Below, piece by piece: positions 46,909 to 55,941 of a stretch of DNA of 64,000 nt. The notes below the pieces were generated by a model that made no database searches, was not told the origin of the DNA, and saw nothing but the letters and a program-made list of their open reading frames with translations. This DNA is from UBA6265 sp964526965 (lineage in GTDB: Bacteria > Chloroflexota > Chloroflexia > Thermomicrobiales > UBA6265): NCBI GenBank assembly GCA_964526965.1, contig CAZGML010000003.1:1-64000 (forward strand), written 5' to 3'. The position numbers and the translations under genes were made by a program. How positions within the stretch are numbered: the stretch's first letter is position 1; every line of letters begins with the position of its first letter.

Positions 46909-49785
46909 ATGAGCCAGTTCACCAAAGACCCCTTTGGGGCTCGCGATACCCTCTCGCTGGGTGATGGACGATCCGTAACGTACTACCGACTCCAGAAGCT
47001 GGTAGATGACGGGATTCTGGACTCGATTGACCGACTGCCATTCACCGTGCGTATCCTGCTGGAGAATGTGCTCCGCACCGCCGGCGGCGAGTTCACCACC
47101 AGGAACCACGTCGAGCAGCTAGCCAAATGGCAGCCGCAGGAAGGTGGCGCACTGGGGGACGACTTCGAACTGCCCTTCATGCCTGCCCGCGTTGTTCTGC
47201 AGGACTTCACCGGCGTGCCCTGCGTTGTCGACCTCGCAGCCATGCGCAGCGCAGTGGACAAAATGGGCGGCGATGTGAGCCGGATTAACCCGCTGGTTCC
47301 CGTCGATCTCGTCATCGACCACTCGGTGCAGGTCGACAAGTTCGGCACAAGCCTCGCGTTCATGAACAACGTTGATATGGAGTACAAGCGTAACCACGAA
47401 CGGTACGCGCTGCTCCGCTGGGCACAGGGAGCCTTCCAGAATTTCCGTGCAGTGCCTCCGGGAACCGGTATCGTGCACCAGGTAAACCTGGAGTACCTCG
47501 CAAGCGTGGTTGCCACCGACGAAGTCGATGGCGAAACCGTTGCCTTCCCGGATACGCTGGTCGGTACCGATAGCCACACCACCATGATCAACGGACTTGG
47601 TGTTCTTGGTTGGGGCGTTGGTGGTATCGAGGCCGAGGCGGCCATGCTTGGCCAGCCGCTGTACCAGCTGGCTCCGGATGTTGTTGGCTTCAAGTTCACG
47701 GGAGAGCTCCAGCCCGGCACCACCGCGACCGACCTCGTGCTAACCGTCACCGAGATGTTGCGCGAGCACGGCGTGGTTGGCCGGTTCGTGGAGTACTACG
47801 GCACCGGTCTCTCCAATCTTGGTCTGGCTGACCGTGCCACCATCGCAAATATGTCCCCGGAATATGGCGCTACAGCCGCCCTCTTCCCGGTAGACGCCGA
47901 AACACTTCACTACCTGGAGCTTACCGGCCGCGATCAGTCGCAAATCGAGATGGTTGAGAAGTACGCCAAGGAGCAGAATCTCTTCCGCACCGACGATACG
48001 CCCGACCCGCAATTCAACGAAACGCTTGAGCTTGATCTCGGCACCGTTGAGCCGAGCATGGCTGGCCCACGTCGACCACAGGACCGCCTGCCGGTCAGTG
48101 GCCTTCGTGACACCTTCAATGAAGCGTTTGCCGAACGACTCGCGGGCGAACTGCCTGAAAAGACCCGCTACGACCAGGAAGTTGCGCAGTCGTTCCCGGC
48201 AAGTGACCCGCCATCCACAATGGCAAGCGGAAACTCCGGCCAGGAGCATGCCGATGAATCAGCATATCCTGCCGGCTTCTCGAACTCGGCGACTGCACTT
48301 GCAGACACCCGGTTGAAGCGATCCGGCGAAGTGGAAGTTACCGTGGGCGATGCAGACATCACGTTGCATCACGGTGCGGTAGCTATTGCCGCAATTACGA
48401 GCTGCACCAACACCAGTAACCCAAGCGTCATGATTGGCGCTGGCCTGCTGGCGAAGAAGGCCGTTGAACGCGGTCTCGATGTTCCAGCTTACGTGAAAAC
48501 CAGCCTGGCGCCAGGCAGCCAGGTGGTAACCCGCTACCTAGACCAGAGTGGCGTACAGCCGTACCTGAGTGCGCTCGGATTCCAGGTGGTCGGTTACGGT
48601 TGCACCACCTGCATTGGTAACTCCGGACCGCTGTTGCCACCGATTGCAGACGCAATTGACGAACACGACCTCGTGGTCGCCAGCGTGTTGAGTGGTAACC
48701 GCAACTTTGAGGGACGCATTCACCCGCAGGTGCGCGCGAGCTTCCTCGCCAGCCCACCGCTGGTGGTCGCGTTCGCCCTGGCTGGCCGCGTCGATATCGA
48801 CCTCACCGTCGATCCCGTCGGCTTCGACCCGAACGGCGACCCGGTGATGTTGTCTGACATTTGGCCGACCCGCGAAGAAGTGGAAGAAGCCATGTCCACC
48901 AGCGTGACACCAGAGATGTTCCGCGAGGAATACGCTTCGGTGTTCGAAGGCGACGAGCGCTGGCAGAACCTGCCCGTGCCTGAGGGTGACCTCTTCGTAT
49001 GGGACGAGGACAGCACTTACGTGCGTGAGCCGGACTTCTTCGAAGACATGTCGCCGGATCCACAGCCCGTGCCAGATGTGAAGGATGCCCACGTACTCGC
49101 CTACCTTGGCGACTCCGTAACGACCGACCACATCAGCCCGGCCGGTTCGATTGCCCGCAACAGCCCGGCAGCCGAGTACCTGACCGAGCACGGGGTGAAG
49201 CCGTTCCAGTTCAACAGCTACGGCAGCCGCCGCGGTAACCACGAGGTGATGGTACGCGGAACCTTTGCGAACATTCGCCTGCGCAACCAGTTGGTACCAG
49301 GCAGCGAGGGCAATGTCACGAAGCACCTGCCAAGTGGCGAAGAAATGACCATCTACGAAGCATCCGAGAAGTACCAGGCCGAGGATCGCGACCTGATTGT
49401 GATTGCCGGTAGCGAGTACGGAAGCGGCTCCAGCCGCGACTGGGCGGCCAAGGGAACGCTGATGCTCGGTGTGAAGGCGGTTATCGCCACCAGCTTCGAG
49501 CGCATCCACCGCAGTAACCTGGTGGGCATGGGCGTTATGCCTCTGCAGTTCAAGCCCGGAGAGGATGCCGAGAGCCTCGGCATTACAGGTGAAGAAACCT
49601 TCACCATCGAAAACCTCGACGAGCAGATGGCTCCGAAGGCAACCATTACCGTGAAGGCGAAGCGCCCGGACGGTAGTGAGTTCAGCTTCGAGACGATCCA
49701 GCGTGTTGATAGCCAAGTGGATATCAACTACATGCGCAACGGCGGAATCCTTCCGACCGTACTGCGCCGGTTGGTCCAGGCGTAA
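46909..49785 (+). CDS. acnA: Aconitate hydratase A
   Basis: TCA-cycle enzyme interconverting citrate and isocitrate with a [4Fe-4S] cluster; the apoprotein of this IRP/AcnA type can bind RNA in some bacteria. The cluster Cys residues are 499, 565 and 568 ('TSCTNTSNPS', 'YGCTTCIGNSGPL'); the C-terminal swivel domain has 'SEYGSGSSRDWAAKG'. At 958 residues it is longer than E. coli AcnA (891): residues about 395-480 form a polar insertion containing SFPASDPPS at 428-436. The ATG follows AGAAAGG. A strong bidirectional terminator follows. Confidence 0.95.
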   Translation: MSQFTKDPFGARDTLSLGDGRSVTYYRLQKLVDDGILDSIDRLPFTVRILLENVLRTAGGEFTTRNHVEQLAKWQPQEGGALGDDFELPFMPARVVLQDFTGVPCVVDLAAMRSAVDKMGGDVSRINPLVPVDLVIDHSVQVDKFGTSLAFMNNVDMEYKRNHERYALLRWAQGAFQNFRAVPPGTGIVHQVNLEYLASVVATDEVDGETVAFPDTLVGTDSHTTMINGLGVLGWGVGGIEAEAAMLGQPLYQLAPDVVGFKFTGELQPGTTATDLVLTVTEMLREHGVVGRFVEYYGTGLSNLGLADRATIANMSPEYGATAALFPVDAETLHYLELTGRDQSQIEMVEKYAKEQNLFRTDDTPDPQFNETLELDLGTVEPSMAGPRRPQDRLPVSGLRDTFNEAFAERLAGELPEKTRYDQEVAQSFPASDPPSTMASGNSGQEHADESAYPAGFSNSATALADTRLKRSGEVEVTVGDADITLHHGAVAIAAITSCTNTSNPSVMIGAGLLAKKAVERGLDVPAYVKTSLAPGSQVVTRYLDQSGVQPYLSALGFQVVGYGCTTCIGNSGPLLPPIADAIDEHDLVVASVLSGNRNFEGRIHPQVRASFLASPPLVVAFALAGRVDIDLTVDPVGFDPNGDPVMLSDIWPTREEVEEAMSTSVTPEMFREEYASVFEGDERWQNLPVPEGDLFVWDEDSTYVREPDFFEDMSPDPQPVPDVKDAHVLAYLGDSVTTDHISPAGSIARNSPAAEYLTEHGVKPFQFNSYGSRRGNHEVMVRGTFANIRLRNQLVPGSEGNVTKHLPSGEEMTIYEASEKYQAEDRDLIVIAGSEYGSGSSRDWAAKGTLMLGVKAVIATSFERIHRSNLVGMGVMPLQFKPGEDAESLGITGEETFTIENLDEQMAPKATITVKAKRPDGSEFSFETIQRVDSQVDINYMRNGGILPTVLRRLVQA

Positions 49786-49805
49786 CGCCGAATCGTTGAC
49801 AACCA

Positions 49806-49841
49806 AAATACGGGGCGGTCCGGCTGGACCGCCCCGTATTT
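49806..49841. terminator. Bidirectional terminator
   Basis: A perfect 16-bp stem (49806-49821 with 49826-49841), loop GGCT, with A and T runs at the stem base. It is the longest perfect stem I see in the window, and ends acnA and probably tyrS. Confidence 0.93.
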
Positions 49842-49905
49842 CGTTTTCTTTGCCTTGTGGCAGGCGCGGTACCTTTTGCGCCTTGCGCGGCGAGAGTTTG
49901 CAAAC

Positions 49906-49960
49906 CCAACCGTCATCTGAGCGTCGAGCATAGCAGTTGCCGAAGAATCTCTCGGCGACT
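49906..49960. repeat. Copy B of the dispersed REP-like intergenic repeat
   Basis: The core GCCGAAGAATCTCTCGGCGA (49939-49958) differs from copy A (8440-8459) by one base. It is preceded by GTCATCTGAGCGTCGAGC. As with copy A, it lies just past the 3' end of a minus-strand gene in a convergent gap. Confidence 0.6.
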
Positions 49961-49977
49961 CCTGTTGCCACGTTCCC

Positions 49978-51321
49978 CTACTGGATCGCAAGCCGCTTGA
50001 AGCGCTTCTTGCCGGCGCGGAGAAGGACTGCCGACGCATCGTCAATGACACTGGCAAACGGTACATCCACATCCGTCACTTTTTCATCGTTAATGCGCAG
50101 TCCGCCCTGTTTGGCGAGTCGCCGAGCTTCCCCGCGGCTCTTGGCGAGTTCCGCGGCGACGTAGGCATCCGCCAGCGTGAACTCATCCGTCAGGTCACTG
50201 GCGGCGAGCTCAGTAGTGGGCAGCGTATCATCGCTCGCATCGGGACCCGATCCACCACCAGCGAAGAGTCGCTTTGTTGCCTCCTCTGCCTGCTGGGCAG
50301 CCTCGAGTCCGTGTGCCATCGCCGTAGCCTCGAGAGCGAGCACACGTTTGGATTCTCGTAGCGCCTCGCCGCTCACGCTGGTGAGATCGGCGATTTCGTC
50401 ATCCATGATGTAGGTGAATCGCTTCAGGTAGGTTTCCACCATTGCATCGTCGGTGTTCATCCAGAACTGGTAGTAATCGTATGGACTGAACATCTCCGGG
50501 TTGAGCCACACACGCAACCCTCCGCCCGTTTTGCCCATCTTTTCGCCGGATGGTGTGGTGATAAGCGGCTGCACCAGCGCGTACACCTTTGCCCTGTCGG
50601 CCCGGCGAATGAGATCTACGCCGCCGAGTATGTTGCTCCATTGGTCGCTACCACCGAGCTGCAGGGTGCAGCCCTCTTCGCGATAGAGGTGGAGGAAATC
50701 GTATCCCTGAACGAGGCGATAGTTGAACTCCACGAAGTTGAGACCGCCGGTCTCGAATCGCTGCCGATACGTTTCGGTAGCCAACATCTCATTGACGCTG
50801 AAATGCTGACCGATGTCTCGCAGGAACTCGATGTACTTCAGTTCCAGCAGCCAGTCGGCATTGTTCACGAGGGTCGCGGGCGGGTTCTCACCGAACTGGC
50901 CTCCCTCGAAGTCGAGATATTTGGCGAGTTGGGAACTGATCCCTTCCAGGTTACGCTCGAGATCTTCGATCTCGATGATTTCGCGCGCACTGGTGCGGCC
51001 AGTCGGATCTCCGACCATTGCCGTACCGCCACCGGCCAACGCTATGGGCCGATGGCCGAATCGCTGGAGCGTGCCATGAAGCATAAGCGTGGCCATATGG
51101 CCGGCGTGGAGGCTGACTCCAGTGGGATCGTAGCCGATGTAGTAGGTGCGCATACCGGTTGCCAGGTGTTCGCGCAGGCCGTCTTCGTCGGAGATGTCAT
51201 GCACAAACCCGCGCGATCGCAAATAATCCACCGGGTTTATTCCCTGCGCCCTGGCGTACTCGGGGGCGCTGGTGCGTCCGGTAGGTGTGGTGGAAGTCGC
51301 GGAATTTGCGTGCGTGGACAT
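49978..51321 (-). CDS. tyrS: Tyrosyl-tRNA synthetase
   Basis: Class I synthetase charging tRNA-Tyr, 447 residues. The HIGH-type motif is SLHAGH at 70-75, tyrosine pocket residues lie in 'LVQGYDFLHL' and 'LQLGGSDQWSNI', and the KMSKS equivalent is 'EKMGKTGG'. An S4 RNA-binding domain forms the last 70 residues ('AKSRGEARRLAKQGGLRIND'). A 25-residue Ser/Thr-rich head precedes the core and is probably disordered. GAAAGG lies upstream of ATG. No T-box leader is visible. Confidence 0.95.
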   Translation of the reverse strand: MSTHANSATSTTPTGRTSAPEYARAQGINPVDYLRSRGFVHDISDEDGLREHLATGMRTYYIGYDPTGVSLHAGHMATLMLHGTLQRFGHRPIALAGGGTAMVGDPTGRTSAREIIEIEDLERNLEGISSQLAKYLDFEGGQFGENPPATLVNNADWLLELKYIEFLRDIGQHFSVNEMLATETYRQRFETGGLNFVEFNYRLVQGYDFLHLYREEGCTLQLGGSDQWSNILGGVDLIRRADRAKVYALVQPLITTPSGEKMGKTGGGLRVWLNPEMFSPYDYYQFWMNTDDAMVETYLKRFTYIMDDEIADLTSVSGEALRESKRVLALEATAMAHGLEAAQQAEEATKRLFAGGGSGPDASDDTLPTTELAASDLTDEFTLADAYVAAELAKSRGEARRLAKQGGLRINDEKVTDVDVPFASVIDDASAVLLRAGKKRFKRLAIQ

Positions 51322-51353
51322 CGTCTGCCTTTCGAAAGAAGTACTACGTCAAT

Positions 51354-51381
51354 AAAAATGGCCCGGGCTAGTGCCCGGGCC
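51354..51381 (-). terminator. Intrinsic terminator of the first LCP gene
   Basis: A 9-bp stem GGCCCGGGC/GCCCGGGCC (51360-51368 with 51373-51381), loop TAGT, followed by T5 on the minus strand (51354-51358). Confidence 0.9.
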
Positions 51382-51418
51382 TGAACTCGGCATCAGAGAA
51401 ATCCGGTGCCGGGTACAC

Positions 51419-52378
51419 CTAGATTTCGCCGTTGAGGAATCCCTGGACATATCCTGGCAACTGCTGCCAATCGCCCTGGTATACCCACATTCCACCGGCT
51501 ACGGTATCACCCCAGAGCAGGTGCGTGATAGTACCCCAGTGGACGTTTTCGGACGGGATTTCCGGAACAACACTCAGGAGATGCAATTGCACATCCGTCG
51601 GGATATTGGTAATCACATGCTCGCGGCCGATTTCCAGCAGTTCTGGTAATCGCTCCAGGTTCTCCGGTTCCTGTGCCTTTTCCAGCAGGGCGGAAAGAAT
51701 GAGCTGCTGGCGCATTACGCGACCATCGTCCCCATCCTGGTTACGGGTTCGCATCAGTTGCAGGGCTTCTTCGCCGTTGATGTCGATCTCGCCGGCCGGG
51801 AAGGAGAGTTCCATCACTCCGTAATCGAGGGTCGGATAATTATCATCATAGAGTTCGTACGGGTTCTCAATGGTCACACCGCCAAAGAGATCGACGATTT
51901 CCTCAACACCTTCAAAGCGTACAGAGAGAGCGGCATCAATAGTGAGGCCGAAGTTGTGCTCGAATGTCGCGCGTGTGGCCGACATTCCTTCCATCCACTG
52001 TTCGTGGCCATTCTCTGCAACCAGCTTGAAGGCAGCGTTGATCTTGTCGGCACCGATGCCCGGCACCTCAACATAGAGGTCTCGCGGGAAGCTCATGGTA
52101 CGCACGGTATTGTTCACCGTATCCACGCGGCTCACCATCATGACGTCGGTGTTGAGCTCCTCGTCATCGGGTCGCGTGTCCATACCAAGCACCAGGAATG
52201 TGTACACATCCTTGGTTTCCACCGCGGCGGGTGTTACGAAATCGTTCCCGTCGGGAATTTCCACGGCGTTATCATCGCCATCCTGGGCGGCAATAATGCG
52301 AAAACCGCCAGATGCAGCGGCAGCTGCCATAGCGGCGGTAAGTCCGGCAAAAGATCGTCGGTTCATATAACGGGTCAT
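51419..52378 (-). CDS. LytR-CpsA-Psr (LCP) family phosphotransferase
   Basis: A 319-residue enzyme of the family that attaches anionic or secondary wall polymers to peptidoglycan using lipid pyrophosphate donors. Conserved pieces: 'LVLGMDTRPDDEELNTDVMM', shown by GMDTRPD and NTDVMM; 'SFPRDLYVEVPGIGADKINAAF' with the catalytic-site Arg (SFPRDLYV); and 'LMRTRNQDGDDGRVMRQQ'. The N-terminus is a twin-arginine-like signal (NRRSFAGLTAAMAA) rather than the usual plain membrane anchor. The ribosome site is weak. A second LCP gene lies 0.7 kb away. Confidence 0.88.
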   Translation of the reverse strand: MTRYMNRRSFAGLTAAMAAAAASGGFRIIAAQDGDDNAVEIPDGNDFVTPAAVETKDVYTFLVLGMDTRPDDEELNTDVMMVSRVDTVNNTVRTMSFPRDLYVEVPGIGADKINAAFKLVAENGHEQWMEGMSATRATFEHNFGLTIDAALSVRFEGVEEIVDLFGGVTIENPYELYDDNYPTLDYGVMELSFPAGEIDINGEEALQLMRTRNQDGDDGRVMRQQLILSALLEKAQEPENLERLPELLEIGREHVITNIPTDVQLHLLSVVPEIPSENVHWGTITHLLWGDTVAGGMWVYQGDWQQLPGYVQGFLNGEI

Positions 52379-52505
52379 AAACTCTGGTACCTTTCAAGCA
52401 TGCAAATGGCGCTGGACCCTCACGGAGACCACTGTCTTCCGTGGGTATAGTAGCCTATTTTCACGATGTATTTCTCAGTTGACACGATATGAAAGCAGGA
52501 AAGCC

Positions 52506-53069
52506 ATGTCCACTGAATCAATAAACTGGATCTCGGACTGGGACGAAGCAAAAACCCGGTCCCGGGCCGAACGGAAACCCATTCTCATTGACGTCTACCA
52601 GGACAACTGCGGCGGATGCGAGCGCCTGATGAACGAGACGTTTACCGATCCCGATGTTATTAAGGAAGTGAATGACCGGTTCATTCCCCTCACCCTTCAC
52701 ATGTTCCAGGATCGCGCCGTTGTGCGGGACTGGGGACTCTTTTGGACGCCAACCATCCTCTTCGCAGATCGCACAGGCCGCATTCGATACGAATCGGTGA
52801 ACTACGTTCCGGCAGATGTAATGCTGGATGTGCTCGATATCGGCGAAGCCCGCGTTTCCATGCGCTGGCGAGAATTCGATAACGCGATCGAACGGCTACG
52901 CGACGTGGAAGAACGCCACCCCGATGGGCCAATGACCGCCGAGGCGATCTACTGGCGTGGGATGGCCGAGTACTTCCGCGATGGGTCAAAACCCGAAACA
53001 GCAAAGCGGGTTTGGGCCGAGATTACTGACCGGTTCCCGAAGTCCGTTTGGGCGGCGCGACAGCCCTAG
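52506..53069 (+). CDS. Thioredoxin-fold protein with TPR-like C-terminus
   Basis: A 187-residue cytoplasmic protein. The N-terminal 110 residues are a thioredoxin-like domain of the 'thioredoxin_7' sort with the redox pair Cys35-GG-Cys38 (DNCGGCERL) and the cis-Pro in 'FWTPTILFADRTG'. The C-terminal 70 residues look like one or two TPR helical pairs. There is no signal peptide. AGGAAAG lies before ATG, and the upstream frame start is rejected. It lies between two convergent/divergent LCP genes, and its stop overlaps the second LCP stop (CTAG). The client is unknown. Confidence 0.8.
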   Translation: MSTESINWISDWDEAKTRSRAERKPILIDVYQDNCGGCERLMNETFTDPDVIKEVNDRFIPLTLHMFQDRAVVRDWGLFWTPTILFADRTGRIRYESVNYVPADVMLDVLDIGEARVSMRWREFDNAIERLRDVEERHPDGPMTAEAIYWRGMAEYFRDGSKPETAKRVWAEITDRFPKSVWAARQP

Positions 53070-54067
53070 GGTCGGTTAGGATCAATCGCTCCAATACCAA
53101 GCCAGCCGCGCACGTGGCCGGGCAGGTATGACCAGTCGGTCATGTAGTTCCAGCCGCCATCGGCCAGCGTTTCTCCCCACAGGAACTCGACGACTGTGCC
53201 CCACTCCACCAGTTCCGGATCCATATCCGGCACGCTGGCGACCAGGTGACCTTGCACGTCGGCGGGGATATCGGTCATGACGAACTCCTGACCCGCTTCA
53301 ACGATGGAGGGGATTCGTGTGACGTTAGACGGCTTCTGGAGCTCATCCAGACACGCCGACAGCACGATCTGCTGGCGCATAACACGGCCTTCATCGAAAT
53401 CCATGTGACGCGTGCGACTGAACTCGAGGGCTTCGTCACCATTCAGCCGAAGCTCGCCCTCAGGGTAGAAAATTTCCTTGGTGCCGTAGTCGGGAGTCGG
53501 GTACTCCTCATCCCAAAGATCGTACGGGTTGATAACGGTAATACCACCCATCGCATCGATTACACCCGGCATTTTCAGCAGGTTGGTGGTAACGAACCCA
53601 TCCACCTTGAAGTTGAAGTTCCATTCGATGGTGGCACGGAAGAGCGCGATACCGGCGTTCCAGCTGTGATTATTCAGCTTGGCACCGATGTTGTACGCAC
53701 CATTAATTTTGTGCTGGCCGTAGCCAGGAACTTCCACGAGGAGATCGCGCGGGATCGAAATCGTGCGTTTGCGGTTGTTCGCCACATCAACCCGGGTGAG
53801 CATGATGACGTCGGTGTTCTCGGCCTCTTCGGCGCTGCGCGTATCCATACCGGCCACCACAAAGGTATAGGCATCCTGCACCGGAAGTGCGGTTGGCGTA
53901 GCGATGGATTCCGGCGGCGGTATCGGGGTGGAATATGGACCTTCAGTTGGCGTGGGCTCGGGCTGCTGACCAAGCGCAGGCTGGGGTTTTATCAGCCCTC
54001 CACGAGCGGCGACAAGTGCTCCGGCCAACGCAAATGCGCGACGAGAAAAAGCCTTCTTGAGCGACAT
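53066..54067 (-). CDS. LytR-CpsA-Psr (LCP) family phosphotransferase, second copy
   Basis: A 333-residue paralogue of the LCP protein at 51419. The core motifs repeat: 'VAGMDTRSAEEAENTDVIML', given by GMDTRS and NTDVIML; 'SIPRDLLVEVPGYGQHKING'; and 'FSRTRHMDFDEGRVMRQQ'. The N-terminus carries FSRRAFALAGAL, a twin-arginine-like signal, then a Pro/Thr-rich linker of about 30 residues. GGAGG lies seven bases before ATG, a better site than in the first copy. The two probably attach polymers at the wall with partly different substrates. Confidence 0.88.
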   Translation of the reverse strand: MSLKKAFSRRAFALAGALVAARGGLIKPQPALGQQPEPTPTEGPYSTPIPPPESIATPTALPVQDAYTFVVAGMDTRSAEEAENTDVIMLTRVDVANNRKRTISIPRDLLVEVPGYGQHKINGAYNIGAKLNNHSWNAGIALFRATIEWNFNFKVDGFVTTNLLKMPGVIDAMGGITVINPYDLWDEEYPTPDYGTKEIFYPEGELRLNGDEALEFSRTRHMDFDEGRVMRQQIVLSACLDELQKPSNVTRIPSIVEAGQEFVMTDIPADVQGHLVASVPDMDPELVEWGTVVEFLWGETLADGGWNYMTDWSYLPGHVRGWLGIGAIDPNRP

Positions 54068-54198
54068 TCAAATCCTCCTGTACCAATGGTTGCTCCATAA
54101 TGATGTGCCTCGTTTATCCCAATGAATCCAGCCATAAATGATCGACGGGAATCAACACACCAATGCTGAGAATACCATTTTCGAACCCTCACCCAACC

Positions 54199-54516
54199 TC
54201 ACGAAATAACTTGCCGTAAGACCCACACTGTGAGAATACCGGCACTCATTGCCAGCAGCAGGTTGGGGCGAACACGCATCGTCGCAGCTACGGCCGCCAC
54301 ACCAAACACACCGGGAACACCAGCCTCCAGCATGGTTGGAACAACTATGGCGGTAATAACGGCCCCGGGGAGATAACCGAGTCCCGCCTCCATGCGCGGA
54401 GACAGGGTGATGCGACCCATCAGCCAATAGCCACCTCCGCGAAACGCGTAGGTAATCACGGCCATTATCGCGATGGCCCAAATCGAATCAACCTGAAGGC
54501 CCAGCCAGTCGTTCAT
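54199..54516 (-). CDS. azlD: AzlD-type branched-chain amino-acid exporter small subunit
   Basis: A 105-residue protein with four hydrophobic segments, typical of AzlD, the small partner of AzlC in LIV-E exporters. The 'YAFRGGGYWLMGRI' and 'LGYLPGAVITAIVVPTML' stretches match the family's 'TyxlRxxpf...' and 'l.ylP.avla.lv.P.ll' patterns. The start MNDWLGLQ overlaps the AzlC stop by ATGA. The long frame upstream is antisense to AzlC-region coding and is rejected. Confidence 0.85.
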   Translation of the reverse strand: MNDWLGLQVDSIWAIAIMAVITYAFRGGGYWLMGRITLSPRMEAGLGYLPGAVITAIVVPTMLEAGVPGVFGVAAVAATMRVRPNLLLAMSAGILTVWVLRQVIS

Positions 54517-55232
54517 GTCGTCGCCTCGGTGTCCGTTTTCGGTTCGCGCTGATCTGGCCGGAGAAATGCCACGGTGACGCCCGCTGCTCCGCCCGCAAGC
54601 ACGTACCAGGTGCCGGGAATCAGCATCCATGTGAGCCAGGCAGGGAGACCGCTGGCGATCCAGGGGGCAAGGTCGCGCCTGCTGCGAAAGCTGCCGAACA
54701 GCATGGCGGCAAACACGGCCGTGAAGGCGAAATCGAGTCCCCAATCTGCAGGGTCACCGATGCGTCCGCCCAGAAGCCAGCCCACCAGTGTGGCCGGAAA
54801 CCAGGCGATAACGACGATGAGGTTGCACCCGAGCACGACACCCGCATCTCGCTCGCCGAGGCGATAGCGCATCATTGCGACTGACCAACTTTCATCCGAA
54901 ACATTGTGGAGGAGCGGATACACGATCCTGTTGGAAAGTGATTTGAGCCACGGTCGCAACGACGCCGTGAGCAGCATGAGTCGCAGGTTGATGAGCGCCG
55001 TAACGGTGGCGATCGTAACAAGCGGCAGCGGATGCTCCCAGTAGGACATCACGGCCATTTGCGCTGCACCAGCGAAGACGAAGAGGTTGAGCAGCATTGC
55101 CTCGAGGAGGGAAGCATCTGCCTGCTGGGCCAACATGCCAAACACGGAGCCGTACGCAGCTACTGGCAACCCGAGTGGAGCAGTAGATCGGAGACCGGCT
55201 CGTACACCCGCACGGGTGAATGTTACGGACAA
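54513..55232 (-). CDS. azlC: AzlC-type branched-chain amino-acid exporter
   Basis: A 239-residue membrane protein, large subunit of the AzlCD exporter, which removes branched-chain amino acids or analogues. The opening 'PLGLPVAAYGSVFGMLAQQA' (seen as GLPVAAYGSVFGMLA) and 'FAGAAQMAVMSYW' are the AzlC signature (iPialgyipfGl..G..aG..lsp; FaGAaQf). The TTG start has GAGAGG six bases upstream and begins the family core; the 100-codon upstream frame overlaps apt antisense and is rejected. Divergent from apt. Confidence 0.87.
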   Translation of the reverse strand: MSVTFTRAGVRAGLRSTAPLGLPVAAYGSVFGMLAQQADASLLEAMLLNLFVFAGAAQMAVMSYWEHPLPLVTIATVTALINLRLMLLTASLRPWLKSLSNRIVYPLLHNVSDESWSVAMMRYRLGERDAGVVLGCNLIVVIAWFPATLVGWLLGGRIGDPADWGLDFAFTAVFAAMLFGSFRSRRDLAPWIASGLPAWLTWMLIPGTWYVLAGGAAGVTVAFLRPDQREPKTDTEATT

Positions 55233-55329
55233 AATGGGCCCCTCTCGGCGTTTTTCGTGCGGTACACTTGCCACTGGTTTGTCAGGCGAATGTACCGCCG
55301 CCTGCCTGTATAAGGATCTGCGCATAATC

Positions 55330-55857
55330 ATGACCGATTTGAACACGCACCTCAAGCAGTTTATCCGCGATATACCCGATTTTCCCGTCGAAGGAATTAT
55401 GTTCCGGGATATCACGACCCTGCTCGCGAATCCGGACGGGTTCCGCGATGCGATCGATGGGCTGCTGGCTCCATATACAGATGAGCGCATCGACAAGGTT
55501 GTGGTTATCGAAAGCCGCGGCTTCATTTTCGGTACACCCATGGCCTATCAACTGGGTGCTGGCGTGGTGCCTGTACGTAAACCGGGCAAGTTGCCATCCG
55601 AAACGCTGACCGAGGAGTATTCCCTCGAATACGGCACGAACACACTGGAAATCCATACCGACGCCATCGAAAAGGGCGAGCGTGTGATCATCGTGGACGA
55701 TTTGCTCGCCACCGGAGGCACTGTTGAGGCCACCATTCGCCTGGTCGAGAAGATCGGCGGCGAGATCGTGGGTATCAGCTTCCTGGCGGAACTCATGGAG
55801 CTCAATGGCCGCGAGCGTGTGCGTGATTATCCATATTACAGCCTGGTCCGGTACTAG
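55330..55857 (+). CDS. apt: Adenine phosphoribosyltransferase
   Basis: Purine salvage enzyme making AMP from adenine and PRPP, 175 residues. The opening 'IRDIPDFPVEGIMFRDITTLL' (seen as PDFPVEGIMFRDIT), 'ESRGFIFG', 'RKPGKLP' and the PRPP loop 'VIIVDDLLATGGT' are all canonical. The ATG at 55330 is preferred over the long upstream frame, which is antisense to azlC. The two-gene FHA unit follows after 84 bases on the same strand. Confidence 0.95.
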   Translation: MTDLNTHLKQFIRDIPDFPVEGIMFRDITTLLANPDGFRDAIDGLLAPYTDERIDKVVVIESRGFIFGTPMAYQLGAGVVPVRKPGKLPSETLTEEYSLEYGTNTLEIHTDAIEKGERVIIVDDLLATGGTVEATIRLVEKIGGEIVGISFLAELMELNGRERVRDYPYYSLVRY

Positions 55858-55941
55858 CCTCTACCGGGCCGATAGCTGGGCCAGATGAAGTAGAATGAAG
55901 AGTATTGGGGGTATCGTACGTATACAGAAAGGATAACCTCA

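Noticed and set aside
48538..49971. A 477-codon minus-strand frame over aconitase
   Set aside because: Shadow of acnA, and it also runs through the 49806-49841 terminator.
51322..51418. T-box leader for tyrS
   Set aside because: The upstream gap holds only the LCP terminator and a ribosome site; no T-box elements.
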